Below, in pieces: positions 49,956-58,926 of a DNA stretch of 64,000 bases (within the stretch, counting starts at the first letter, position 1; every line of letters begins with the position of its first letter). The notes beneath the pieces are model-generated. The model saw nothing but the letters and a program-made list of their open reading frames with translations. It was not told where the DNA came from and searched no databases. The stretch comes from DATAEG01 sp963703085 (GTDB lineage: Bacteria > Actinomycetota > Actinomycetes > Mycobacteriales > Jatrophihabitantaceae). The position numbers were made by a program, and so were the translations under genes. Where the stretch lies: positions 2,232,001-2,296,000 of the forward strand of contig OY969789.1 in NCBI GenBank assembly GCA_963703085.1, written 5' to 3'.

Positions 49956-50912
49956 ATGACGTTCGCAATCGAAGCCGAGGGCTTGACGAAGCGATTCGGC
50001 ACGACCCAAGCGTTGGCCGGGATCGACCTGACTGCTCGGGAGGGGTCAGTGCTCGGTGTGCTCGGCCCCAACGGCGCCGGCAAGACGACCGCGGTACGCA
50101 TCCTCGCCACGCTCATCCGAGCGGATGCCGGGCACGCCACAGTGGCCGGCTACGACGTGGTGAAGCAGTCCCGCCAGGTGCGCGAGAACATCGGCCTCAC
50201 CGGGCAGTACGCCTCCGTCGACGAGGACCTCACCGGAACCGAGAACCTGGTCCTGATCGGTCAGCTGCTCGACCTGCGCGGTCCGGCAGCAAAGGCCCGG
50301 GCCAAAGAGCTGCTCAGCTGGTTCGATCTCACCGCCGCGGCAGACCGTCCGGCCAAGACCTACTCCGGTGGCATGCGCCGCCGCCTGGACCTGGCAACCA
50401 GCCTGGTCGGTCGACCTGCCGTGATCTTCCTCGACGAACCGACCACCGGGTTGGATCCGTCCAAGCGGGAAGAGATGTGGGACGTGGTGCGCACCCTCGT
50501 CGCCGACGGGTCGACGGTGCTGCTCACCACGCAGTACCTCGACGAGGCCGATGCGCTGGCCGACGACATCATGGTCATCGACCACGGCCGGGTCATCGCC
50601 AACGGCACACCCGACGACCTGAAGCGGATCGTCGGCGGCCAGCGGCTCACCGTCCAACCGACGGATCCGGCCCGGTTGCCCGACGTGGGCCGGATTCTGT
50701 CCGGCCTGGCCGAGGTGGAGCCCGAAGCTCTCCGCCGCGGCGTGCTGAGCGTGCCGGTCAAGTCCGACACCGCGCTCACTGCCGCCGTTACCGCACTGGA
50801 CGCCGCGCAGATCGGCGTCACCGAACTGTCCTTGCACCTGCCGAGCCTGGACGAGGTCTTCTTCAGCCTCACCGGCCGGCCGGTCGCCGAAGAAGAGGAG
50901 CCCGCAGCATGA
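49956..50912 (+). CDS. DrrA-like ABC exporter ATP-binding protein
   Basis: 318 residues. Walker A is GPNGAGKTTAVRI, Q-loop GLTGQYASVDEDLTG (typical of DrrA), signature YSGGMRRRLDLATSL, Walker B VIFLDEPTTGLDP. The C-terminal DUF4162-like domain ends LPSLDEVFFSLTG. DrrA-type ATPases power drug or lipid export (daunorubicin in Streptomyces, phthiocerol lipids in mycobacteria). The ATG follows GAAGGGAAA. Its stop overlaps the permease ATG by 4 bp. Confidence 0.93.
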   Translation: MTFAIEAEGLTKRFGTTQALAGIDLTAREGSVLGVLGPNGAGKTTAVRILATLIRADAGHATVAGYDVVKQSRQVRENIGLTGQYASVDEDLTGTENLVLIGQLLDLRGPAAKARAKELLSWFDLTAAADRPAKTYSGGMRRRLDLATSLVGRPAVIFLDEPTTGLDPSKREEMWDVVRTLVADGSTVLLTTQYLDEADALADDIMVIDHGRVIANGTPDDLKRIVGGQRLTVQPTDPARLPDVGRILSGLAEVEPEALRRGVLSVPVKSDTALTAAVTALDAAQIGVTELSLHLPSLDEVFFSLTGRPVAEEEEPAA

Positions 50913-51757
50913 CTACTGCCACTCAACCCACTCAACTCGCCGTGCCGGACCGCGGGCCCAGCAGCCCGGAACTCCAGCAGTCCGGCAGCTCGCACAGCCC
51001 AGCTCGCACCCTGCGGCACGCCTTGGCGCTGGCCAAGCGGGGGCTACTCAAGACCTGGCGCACCCCCGAAGCGCTCATCGACGTCACGCTGCAGCCGATC
51101 ATCTTCCTGCTGCTGTTCGTGTACCTGTTCGGCGGGGCGATCACCGGCTCCACGCACAACTACCTGCAGTTCGTGCTGCCCGGCCTGCTGGTCCAGTCGA
51201 TCCTGTTCGGCGCCGTCGCCATCGGCGTCAACCTGAACACCGACATCACCAAGGGAGTTTTCGACCGGTTCCGCAGCCTGCCCATCGCGCGATCGGCACC
51301 ACTCGTCGGCGCGGTCATGGCCGATGTCATCCGTTACGTCATCCTGTCGATCGTCTTGATGATCACCGGGTACGTGATGGGCTTCCGGATCGGCACCAAC
51401 CCGGTCGAGGCAGTGCTCGCTTGCCTGCTGGCCATCGGCTTCGCGTTGTGCCTGTGCTGGGGATCGGTGTTGATCGGAATGCTGGCCCGCACGCCCGGGG
51501 CGGTGCAGGGCATCCTGTTCCTGGCGATGTTCCCGCTGACCTTCGGCAGCAACGTCTTCGTGCAAACCGGCAGCATGCCCGGCTGGCTGCAGGCGTTCGT
51601 CAAGGTGAATCCGGCGACACACCTGACCAGCGCGGTGCGCGGCTTGATGCTTGGCGGGCCGACAGCCCGGCCCATTATCTACACGCTGTGCTGGATGCTC
51701 GGAATGCTGGTCGTGTTCTTCCCGCTGGCGGTGCGCTCCTACCGGCGGCGCACGTGA
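50909..51757 (+). CDS. DrrB-like ABC-2 permease
   Basis: 282 residues with six membrane segments after a 40-residue polar N-terminus. LKTWRTPEALIDVTLQPIIF and FVYLFGGAITGSTHNYLQFV are characteristic of the DrrB group, as is FPLTFGSNVFVQTGSMPGWL and the conserved VNPATHLTSAVRGLMLGG. It forms the membrane half of the exporter with the overlapping ATPase. Its stop directly abuts the stop of the convergent AfsR-like regulator. Confidence 0.93.
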   Translation: MTTATQPTQLAVPDRGPSSPELQQSGSSHSPARTLRHALALAKRGLLKTWRTPEALIDVTLQPIIFLLLFVYLFGGAITGSTHNYLQFVLPGLLVQSILFGAVAIGVNLNTDITKGVFDRFRSLPIARSAPLVGAVMADVIRYVILSIVLMITGYVMGFRIGTNPVEAVLACLLAIGFALCLCWGSVLIGMLARTPGAVQGILFLAMFPLTFGSNVFVQTGSMPGWLQAFVKVNPATHLTSAVRGLMLGGPTARPIIYTLCWMLGMLVVFFPLAVRSYRRRT

Positions 51758-54700
51758 TCAGTCCGGCCGAACCTCCGGCGGCAATACCGCCCGCACATAG
51801 CCGACCGCTTCGTCGCGGCTCATCGAGAGACCCTTCTCGTGAGCCGCGGCGAAGTTGTTTGCACCGAGCGCAGCGCTCAGCGCGGCGGCAAGGCGGCAAG
51901 CGTCGGGCTGGGTCGGATCGGGATTACCGCGCAGCCGGTCTGCTACACCGAGCAGGCACGCAGCGATGGTGGGATCGCCTTCTGCATCGCGCAGCAGCGC
52001 CAGGACGACGGTGACCTCCGCAGCCACCGGCATGTCTTTCCCCTGCAGGGCATGCTTGATCGCTTCGTGCAGCGCGTCCCGCCCCGCCCCGAGGTCACGG
52101 CGTTCGCCGGACGCTGTGATGAGTACCGCCGCCCATTCGGCCTGTGCGATCGCGAGCATCTGCGGTGGCCCTGCGGTGGACATCTCCCGAGCCCGCCGCA
52201 GCGCTTCCCGAGCGTGCTGCCACGCCGCTTCCTCATCGCCGGTCAGTCGAGCGACCTGCGCGGACAGCCCCTCGACGAAGATCATCCCGTGCACCGATCC
52301 GAGCTCGTCGAAGCGAACCCGAACGGCGGCAATGCGCCTCAGGGCCTCATCGACATCGCCGAGCCGGAAGTAGTAGCTGCCGGCCATTCCCCGGGAGCGC
52401 AAGGCGTCGTCGCGATTGCCGAACTCCTCGGCCAGGTCGGCCGACTTCTCGAGTGCGGCGATCGCGTTCGGCAGATCCCCGTCGAGGAGGTAGATCCGAG
52501 ACCGCACTTCCAGCGCGCTGGCCAACAGGAATCGGTCGCCGATCGCCTGACCGCGGAGCAGCGCCTGCTCGATACTCTCCCGCACCGCCGGAACGTCGCC
52601 GGCGTTGTCGGCGAAGACCGCGCGCATCAGCTGAGCGGCCGCCCGCACCCACGGGTCGGAGTTCTGCATGCCGAGCTCGACGCGCGCTGCGGCGGTCTGC
52701 TCATTGCCGGTGAACAGCGCAGCGACGATGCTCATCATCGCGATCTCCGGGGAAGCATCCGGCCCGAGATAGAGCTCCAGCTCCTCGTCGACCTCGGCGA
52801 GCATCTTCGCGCCCTCTTCCATGCCCACGATGATCATCATGTTCATCGCGTACGCAGCGGAGGCCGCGGTGCGCCGGGCACCCGGCCGGGCACCCGGAAT
52901 CGCCAGGGCCAGTGCCAGCCAACTGCGTGCCACGTCGTGTTCACCGCGCATGGTGAGGAACCAACTCAGCGACGAGGTAAGCCGCAGCGCCGACTCGGCA
53001 TCCTGCAAGTCGGAGAAATGCATCAGCGCGGCGTAGAAGTTGTCCCGCTCGTCGTCGACACGTTCGATCCAGCTCAATTGCTCGCGGCTGCGCAGCGCGG
53101 GTTCGGCCCGCCGGGCGAGGTCGAGAAAGTACGCCGCGTGCCGGTCGCGGGCTTCGCCCAGCAGTTCGCGCTCCACCAGCCTGTCTATGCCGTACTCGCG
53201 AATGGTTTCCAGCATGCGGTAACGCGGGCCCGCGCCGCCCACCAACTGCAGCAAGGACTTGTCGACCAGCGCCGCAAGCAGGTCGTCGGTGCCGGCGGTT
53301 CCACCTCGCGCGGCCGTGGCGCTGGCCAGGGTGACACCGGCCGGGAACACGGCAAGGCGCTCGGCCAGATCGCGCTCGGCGTCAGTGAGCAGCTCCCAAC
53401 TCCAGTCGACGACTGCCCGCAGCGTGCGGTGGCGGGGCAGCGCGGTGCGGCTGCCACCGGTGAGCAGCCGGAACCGATCGTCCAGCCGGGCTGCGATCTG
53501 CTCGATCGTCATGACCCGGGTCCGCGCCGCGGCCAGCTCGATCGCCAGCGGTAGTCCGTCCAGCCTCCGGCAGATCTCCATCACCGAGCCGACGTTGCCC
53601 GAGGTGAGGGAGAAGGCCGGGTCGACGGCCCGGGCCCGGTCGGCGAATAGCCGGACCGCGGGCAGCGTCTCCGCATCGCCGGCGGCCGCGTCATGCAGTA
53701 GGGGCGGGACGGCACAGAGGGCTTCGCCGGTGATGCCCAGCGGCTCCCGGCTGGTGGCCAGGATGCGCAGCCGCGGGCAATGTGCCAGGAGCCGGTCGCA
53801 CAGATCGGCAGCGGCGTCGATGAGATGTTCGCAGTTGTCCAGCAGGAGAACGGCCTGCTTGTCGACCAGCGCGTCGACCAACCGCTCGAAGGCGTCGCGC
53901 CGGATCGCCGGTCGGGCGTCGATATGCGCGGTGTTGCGTACGCCGAGCGATCCGACTACCGCCTGAGCCAGGTCGATCGGATCGGTCACCGGGGCCAGCT
54001 CGACCAACCACACACCGTCCGGCACGGTGGGCAGCAGCACAGCGGAGGCCTCGGCCGCCAGGCGTGTCTTGCCGGCGCCGCCCGGCCCGATCAACGTCAC
54101 CAGCCGAGCCGATGACAGCAGGCTGCCGATGCGTTCCACCTCTGCTTCGCGACCCATGAAGCTGGTGAGCTGGGCGCGCAGGTTGGTCCGCAGCCGGCCC
54201 GGGGGCGCCGGGCGGTCGGCCGGCGCTGCCCCGAGGAGGGCCGCGTGCCGGGCCTGCAGTCCGGCCGAGGGGTCGGCGCCGAGGCTGTCGGCCAGGGTGC
54301 GGCGAAGCTTCTCGTACGCCTGCAGTGCGGCGGCCGGCCGGCCATCGGCGGCCAGTGCGTCGATGAGCAGTGCGACCGGTCGCTCCCGGATCGGGTGCGC
54401 CGCCACCAGGGCCTCCAGCTCGCCGATGACGTCGGCCGCACGGCCGAGCAGCAGGTCGGCCTCGATCCGATCCTCGAGCGCGGCAATCCGGCGCTCGTCG
54501 AGCTCGGCCGCCGATCCGACCGTGCCGGCGAGATCGGGCAGTGCCGGCCCGCGCCACAGCGCCAGCCCTTCACTCAGCAACCGGGCAGCATTCGTGGCGT
54601 CGCCGTCCTGCAGATGGCGCCGGCCGGCCGTAGTCAACTCGCGGAACCGGTGCGCGTCGACCTCCTCCGGTCGCACCGCCAGGCGGTAACCGGCCGGCTC

Positions 54701-54943
54701 CTGGGTGACGGCCGACGGGCTGCCCAGCGCGCGGCGCAGCCGGGAGATCAGTGACTGCAGGGCATTGAGCTCATCGGCCGGCGCGGCTCCGTCCCAGACC
54801 GCGTCGACGAGCTCACCCGGCGAGACCGGCGACCCGCCGGCCAGGGCCAGCCGGGTCAGCAGGGTGCGGATTCGGGAGCCGCCGATCGGCACGGGGATAC
54901 CGTCGATCCGCACTTCCACCGGACCGAGGATCGACACCTGCAC
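51758..54943 (-). CDS. AfsR/BTAD-type ATPase transcriptional regulator
   Basis: About 1061 residues from GTG 54943. The N-terminal OmpR-like winged helix (SILGPVEVRIDGIPVPIGGS) is followed by a bacterial transcriptional activation domain (EEVDAHRFRELTTAGRRHLQ through about residue 245). An NB-ARC ATPase follows (LIGPGGAGKTRLAAEASAVL; VLLLDNCEHLIDAAADLCDR; GLPLAIELAAARTRVM). The remaining 450 residues are TPR-like helical repeats. These large regulators control secondary metabolism or export, binding DNA direct repeats. The convergent DrrAB genes and neighbouring exporters are plausible targets, but no binding repeat was identified. Confidence 0.92.
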   Translation of the reverse strand: MQVSILGPVEVRIDGIPVPIGGSRIRTLLTRLALAGGSPVSPGELVDAVWDGAAPADELNALQSLISRLRRALGSPSAVTQEPAGYRLAVRPEEVDAHRFRELTTAGRRHLQDGDATNAARLLSEGLALWRGPALPDLAGTVGSAAELDERRIAALEDRIEADLLLGRAADVIGELEALVAAHPIRERPVALLIDALAADGRPAAALQAYEKLRRTLADSLGADPSAGLQARHAALLGAAPADRPAPPGRLRTNLRAQLTSFMGREAEVERIGSLLSSARLVTLIGPGGAGKTRLAAEASAVLLPTVPDGVWLVELAPVTDPIDLAQAVVGSLGVRNTAHIDARPAIRRDAFERLVDALVDKQAVLLLDNCEHLIDAAADLCDRLLAHCPRLRILATSREPLGITGEALCAVPPLLHDAAAGDAETLPAVRLFADRARAVDPAFSLTSGNVGSVMEICRRLDGLPLAIELAAARTRVMTIEQIAARLDDRFRLLTGGSRTALPRHRTLRAVVDWSWELLTDAERDLAERLAVFPAGVTLASATAARGGTAGTDDLLAALVDKSLLQLVGGAGPRYRMLETIREYGIDRLVERELLGEARDRHAAYFLDLARRAEPALRSREQLSWIERVDDERDNFYAALMHFSDLQDAESALRLTSSLSWFLTMRGEHDVARSWLALALAIPGARPGARRTAASAAYAMNMMIIVGMEEGAKMLAEVDEELELYLGPDASPEIAMMSIVAALFTGNEQTAAARVELGMQNSDPWVRAAAQLMRAVFADNAGDVPAVRESIEQALLRGQAIGDRFLLASALEVRSRIYLLDGDLPNAIAALEKSADLAEEFGNRDDALRSRGMAGSYYFRLGDVDEALRRIAAVRVRFDELGSVHGMIFVEGLSAQVARLTGDEEAAWQHAREALRRAREMSTAGPPQMLAIAQAEWAAVLITASGERRDLGAGRDALHEAIKHALQGKDMPVAAEVTVVLALLRDAEGDPTIAACLLGVADRLRGNPDPTQPDACRLAAALSAALGANNFAAAHEKGLSMSRDEAVGYVRAVLPPEVRPD

Positions 54944-55011
54944 GGGGCCAGTGTCCCAGGCGTGCGCGGGCAAAACCCACCGCTCGTGCCCGGACCCGGG
55001 AAGATCGTGCC

Positions 55012-55998
55012 GTGAGCGCTCCTCGGCACCCGATGCCCCGAGCGGTATCGCCGATGCTGGCGACCCGCGGTCCCGTCCCGCGCGCTCGGCAGCAGGAATG
55101 GTCCTATGAGTTGAAGTGGGACGGGGTGCGCACGATCTGCTACCTGGACGGCAGCAGCGTGCGGCTGCAGTCCCGGACCGGTCGGGACGTCACCGAGAGC
55201 TATCCCGATCTGGTCGAACTGGCCGGTGCGTTCGGCGGTCTGCCGGCCGTCCTCGACGGCGAGATCGTCGCCTTCGACGAGACCGGCCGGCCGAGCTTCG
55301 GTCTGCTACAGCGGCGGATGAACGTGCGGGATGCCGAGCAGGTCCGGGTCGCCGTCGCACAGGTCTCGGTCCACCTCTTGCTGTTCGACGTGCTTTGGCT
55401 GGACGGGACGAACGCGATGCCGCTTCCGTTCACCGACCGCCGCGAGTTGCTGGAGAACCTGACCATCCAATCGGCCAAGGCGTCGGTTCCGCCGCTGTTC
55501 ACCGGCGACCCGGACGCGGCCGTGGCGTTCAGCCATCAGCATCGCCTCGAGGGCGTGGTCGCGAAGCGGCTCGACTCCGGCTACGTCCCCGGTCGCCGGT
55601 CGCCGGATTGGGTGAAGACGAAGCACGTGCGCGCGCAGGAGGTGGTGCTCGGTGGCTGGCGACCCGGGGAAGGCAGCCGAGCCCGTCTCGGTGCGTTGCT
55701 CATGGGGATCCCGGACGGCACCGGTGCGCTGCGATTCGTCGGACGGGTCGGCGGTGGTCTGAGCGAGTCCGCGATCGACGAGTTGCTGAGCCGGTTCGGC
55801 GAAGCGGCGACCACCGACAACCCGTTCGGCACGTCGCTGCCCGGCATCGAGGTCCGCGGCGCGCGGTTCGTCCGCCCGGAGCTGGTCGCGGAGGTGCAGT
55901 TCAGCGAGTGGACGTTGGACGGTCGGCTGCGGTTCCCGGTCTGGCGCGGGCTGCGTCCGGACAAGCGCCCCGATCAGGTGAGCCGCGAGGACGGCTGA
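55012..55998 (+). CDS. ATP-dependent DNA ligase (LigC/LigD-ligase type)
   Basis: 328 residues with GTG start. The adenylation lysine motif I is YELKWDGVR. Motif III is LDGEIVAFDETGRPSF, motif IV region LEGVVAKRLDSGYVPG, motif V SPDWVKTKHVRAQEVVLGGW. A C-terminal OB-fold has EVQFSEWTLDGRLRFPVWRG, the LigD-like ending. This matches the stand-alone ligase domain of bacterial NHEJ ligases. No Ku or polymerase domain is nearby, so a LigC-like backup repair role is more likely. It converges with the DUF2207 gene, 4 bp between stops. Confidence 0.92.
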   Translation: MSAPRHPMPRAVSPMLATRGPVPRARQQEWSYELKWDGVRTICYLDGSSVRLQSRTGRDVTESYPDLVELAGAFGGLPAVLDGEIVAFDETGRPSFGLLQRRMNVRDAEQVRVAVAQVSVHLLLFDVLWLDGTNAMPLPFTDRRELLENLTIQSAKASVPPLFTGDPDAAVAFSHQHRLEGVVAKRLDSGYVPGRRSPDWVKTKHVRAQEVVLGGWRPGEGSRARLGALLMGIPDGTGALRFVGRVGGGLSESAIDELLSRFGEAATTDNPFGTSLPGIEVRGARFVRPELVAEVQFSEWTLDGRLRFPVWRGLRPDKRPDQVSREDG

Positions 55999-56002
55999 CG
56001 GC

Positions 56003-57838
56003 TCACCAGCCGCCGCCACCCCCGCCACCGCCACCGCCGCCACCGCCCCCGGAGAACCCGCCACCGCCGCCACCGCCGGACGAGCTGGGCGGCGAGGCCG
56101 CCGCTGAGGTGGCAGAGGTGAAGCTCTGCGAGAAGGAGTCCATGTTGCTCAAGCCGGCGAAGCGGTCACCGCCGAGCCCGCCCACCCCGTACGCGTAGGG
56201 CACGTACCAGGGCGCGAAAGCACCGGCGCCGGTATTCGTGAGTTCCTGTGGGAACTGGGTGCGCACTCCGTCCATGAACTCCTTGGCCACGCCGAGCGCG
56301 ACTGCGAACACGAGATACCGCTCGTACAGCACCACGTCCCAGTAGCGGCTGGTGGTGCCCAGCCGGGTGAACGTGGTCAGGTAGTGCTTCAACCCCTGCA
56401 GGATGTGGAACTCCCGGTTCCCCTCCGCGGTGCGCTTGCGCAGCGTCGGACTGGCCAGCAGGATCCCGACGCCCACCATCGCCGGGACGATGCCCAGCAG
56501 GTTGTGCCACGGCAGGCTGATTACCAACCCGATGACGACGAGGACGACCGCCGTGCCCAACACAGCGGGGAACTTCCACGGCGCAGTGCGGTCCTCCACG
56601 TGCATAGGTGCGTACGCGCGGGCCACCTCGGACTTGAAGTCCGTGATCCACCGGCTGGAGGACTCCCGATCGGACTGCAGGAAGTCGGTGAACTCGTCCT
56701 GGGTGATCGATGGCCCGCGTTCGAACACCTTGTCCAGCGCCTTGCGCTCGAACGCGTTCAGGTCGGTGGGCGCCTTCTTGGTCTGTTCGAAGGTGAAGTC
56801 GTCGTGCTGCGTCTCGGTGATCGTCAGGTAGCCACGCTGGGCAAGGTCCACCAACGTCACCGTGAAGGCGTCGTTGCCGATGCTGCCGAACTTCAGGATC
56901 GGCTGGACGAACGCCGGTGGATAGGTCGGTGGATCGCGGACATAGTCGGGGACGTCGGCCGGCTTGGCCAGCTCCTTGCCGTGGCGCAGGAAGATGGGAA
57001 TGACCAGCAGCAAGCCGCCCAGCGCGAGGACCAACCCCACGATGCCGCCGACGACGCTGATCACGTGATCGCGGTGGACCTTCGCCTGCAGCTCACGCCG
57101 CTTCGCGTTGGCCTCGTTCGCCGCCGCGGTCTCGAGATGTTGAATCGTCGGCTTCAGTGCCTGGCCGGTCGGCGGTGCGGTGAACTGGTCGACCGGCTCG
57201 AGCATCCGCAACTCGACCGCGTTTCCCGCCGGGTTGTTGTGCACGAAGAGCACGACGTCGGTGCCGTCGCGGGTGAGTTCGCCCTCCAGCACGCCGTGAC
57301 CCCACGCCTGGATCTGGTCAGCCGCGGTGGCCAGCGTCTTAACCCGCACGTGCACGTTCATCTTGGGCGCGTCATCGCCCTGGAACTGCCAGTAGAGCAC
57401 TGCGGTGTCCGGGGCTACGGCAACTGCGTTCGTCACCGTGTAGCTGACGACGTACGTGTGCTTGCCGGAGACGGTCTGATCCGCCGAGCCCCACTTCACG
57501 TAGCCGGCGAAGGCGCTGGCGGTCGGCACCGGCCGACCGTTCTCGGTCACCGTCGGCGTGCTCACCGTGTATTTCGTCGCGCCGTAGTCGTCGCCGGAGT
57601 GATTGCTGCCGGCCGGGTTGATCTGCCGGATTCCGCCGTGGCAGGAGCCGTTGAACTCGTAGGTCTCGGTCTCCTGGACCTGCATCGAGCCGTCGCTGTG
57701 CAGGGTGGCGACGGTGTCCATGCCGGTCCAGTTGCAGCCAGAGGGCTTGACGTGCCGGTAGAGCGTGAAGCCACCGAACGCGAGGGCGACAAGGACCCAG
57801 ATGATCACCTTGCCGCGCTGCCTCAACAATGCGTTCAT
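56003..57838 (-). CDS. DUF2207 membrane protein with poly-glycine tail
   Basis: 611 residues from ATG 57838. TM1 (VIIWVLVALAFGGFTLY) is followed by an external DUF2207 beta domain (about residues 35-220; SMQVQETETYEFNGSCHGGI). A helix at about 260-285 (GGIVGLVLALGGLLLVIPIF) leads to a cytoplasmic part with FTVTLVDLAQRGYLTITETQ, then two more helices near 440-480. The C-terminus is low complexity: serines, then a run of glycines ending in W. This architecture is the YciQ-like family of unknown function, widespread in actinobacteria. Confidence 0.88.
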   Translation of the reverse strand: MNALLRQRGKVIIWVLVALAFGGFTLYRHVKPSGCNWTGMDTVATLHSDGSMQVQETETYEFNGSCHGGIRQINPAGSNHSGDDYGATKYTVSTPTVTENGRPVPTASAFAGYVKWGSADQTVSGKHTYVVSYTVTNAVAVAPDTAVLYWQFQGDDAPKMNVHVRVKTLATAADQIQAWGHGVLEGELTRDGTDVVLFVHNNPAGNAVELRMLEPVDQFTAPPTGQALKPTIQHLETAAANEANAKRRELQAKVHRDHVISVVGGIVGLVLALGGLLLVIPIFLRHGKELAKPADVPDYVRDPPTYPPAFVQPILKFGSIGNDAFTVTLVDLAQRGYLTITETQHDDFTFEQTKKAPTDLNAFERKALDKVFERGPSITQDEFTDFLQSDRESSSRWITDFKSEVARAYAPMHVEDRTAPWKFPAVLGTAVVLVVIGLVISLPWHNLLGIVPAMVGVGILLASPTLRKRTAEGNREFHILQGLKHYLTTFTRLGTTSRYWDVVLYERYLVFAVALGVAKEFMDGVRTQFPQELTNTGAGAFAPWYVPYAYGVGGLGGDRFAGLSNMDSFSQSFTSATSAAASPPSSSGGGGGGGFSGGGGGGGGGGGGGGW

Positions 57839-57996
57839 GCGCCCTCTTCCGATGTCTGTTCTGCCGGCCCCGCCGAAGGCTACGCAGCGCGCCGGTCCGC
57901 GTTTGCGACGGCCGGCATCCTTCGTCAACTAGGCTGGCCGGAAAGACTAGGGTCCGCTGGCCGGGGCGATGGTCCGGTGTGCTGAAGGAGACGATC

Positions 57997-58320
57997 GTGC
58001 AACCTGGCGGCATGCCCGATGTGGCCAAACTGATGCAGCAGGCCCAGCAGATGCAGCAGCAGCTTGCCGCCGCCCAGGCGGAGCTGGCGACTGCCGAGGT
58101 GACCGGCTCAGCCGGCGGTGGGCTGGTCACCGCGGTGATGGATGGCGTGGGCGCGCTGCGTTCGGTGACGATCGACCCGAGCGTGGTCGACGCAGAGGAC
58201 ATCGAGACCCTGCAGGACCTTGTCGTCGCCGCGGTACACGACGCAGCGCGGGCGGCCCACGACCTGGGCGCCGAGAAGATGGGCCCGCTCACCCAAGGGC
58301 TTGGCCTCCCCGGCCTATGA
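57997..58320 (+). CDS. ybaB: YbaB/EbfC nucleoid-associated protein
   Basis: 107 residues from GTG 57997; the SD GAAGGAG is 6 nt upstream. The sequence MPDVAKLMQQAQQMQQQLAA and the strand GLVTAVMDGVGALRSVTIDP with DLVVAAVHDAARAAHDLGAE are diagnostic of the YbaB family, dimeric DNA-binding proteins. Its stop overlaps the recR start by 4 bp. In most bacteria dnaX lies immediately upstream; here it is 10 kb away. Confidence 0.93.
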   Translation: MQPGGMPDVAKLMQQAQQMQQQLAAAQAELATAEVTGSAGGGLVTAVMDGVGALRSVTIDPSVVDAEDIETLQDLVVAAVHDAARAAHDLGAEKMGPLTQGLGLPGL

Positions 58321-58922
58321 CGGCAATGTACGAGGGCGCCGTCCAGGACCTCATCGACGAGCTCGGTCGGCTGCCCGGCGTCGGGCCCAAGAGTGCGCAA
58401 CGTATCGCGTTCTACTTGCTCGCCTCGGAGTCCGCCGACGTGCAGCGACTGGCGACGGCGCTGGTCCGGATGAAGGAACTGGTGCGGTTCTGCCAGATCT
58501 GCGGCAACGTCGCGGAGGAGGACGAGTGCCGGATCTGCCGCGACCCACGTCGGGACGGCTCGATTCTGTGCGTCGTGGAGGAGCCCAAGGACGTCGTCGC
58601 GATCGAACGGACCCGGGAGTTCCGCGGTCGCTATCACGTGCTTGGCGGCGCGATCAGCCCGATCGACGGGGTCGGCCCGGATGATCTGCGGGTGCGCGAG
58701 CTGATGGCCCGGCTCTCCGACGGCGGCATCACCGAACTGATCCTGGCCACCGACCCGAATCTCGAAGGCGAGGCGACGGCCAGCTACCTGGCTCGGATGG
58801 TGTCGCCGCTGGGGCTCACCGTCACCCGGCTGGCCAGCGGGCTGCCGGTCGGCGGCGACTTGGAATACGCGGACGAGGTGACGCTGGGCCGGGCGTTCTC
58901 CGGCCGGCGGAAGGTCGACTGA
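58317..58922 (+). CDS. recR: recombination mediator RecR
   Basis: 201 residues. A helix-hairpin-helix (LGRLPGVGPKSAQRIAFYLL) is followed by a four-cysteine zinc finger (CQICGNVAEEDECRIC) and a Toprim domain (SILCVVEEPKDVVAIERT; ELILATDPNLEGEATASYLA). The C-terminal Walker-like end has RLASGLPVGGDLEYADEVTL with LGRAFSGR. RecR loads RecA at gaps with RecO and RecF. It starts in the overlap with ybaB; a second ATG lies three codons in. Confidence 0.96.
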   Translation: MTAMYEGAVQDLIDELGRLPGVGPKSAQRIAFYLLASESADVQRLATALVRMKELVRFCQICGNVAEEDECRICRDPRRDGSILCVVEEPKDVVAIERTREFRGRYHVLGGAISPIDGVGPDDLRVRELMARLSDGGITELILATDPNLEGEATASYLARMVSPLGLTVTRLASGLPVGGDLEYADEVTLGRAFSGRRKVD

Positions 58923-58926
58923 GGCG

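Noticed and set aside
56003..56100. CCG/CCA repeats as a possible CRISPR or regulatory array
   Set aside because: They are poly-glycine codons of the DUF2207 tail; no spacer-repeat periodicity.
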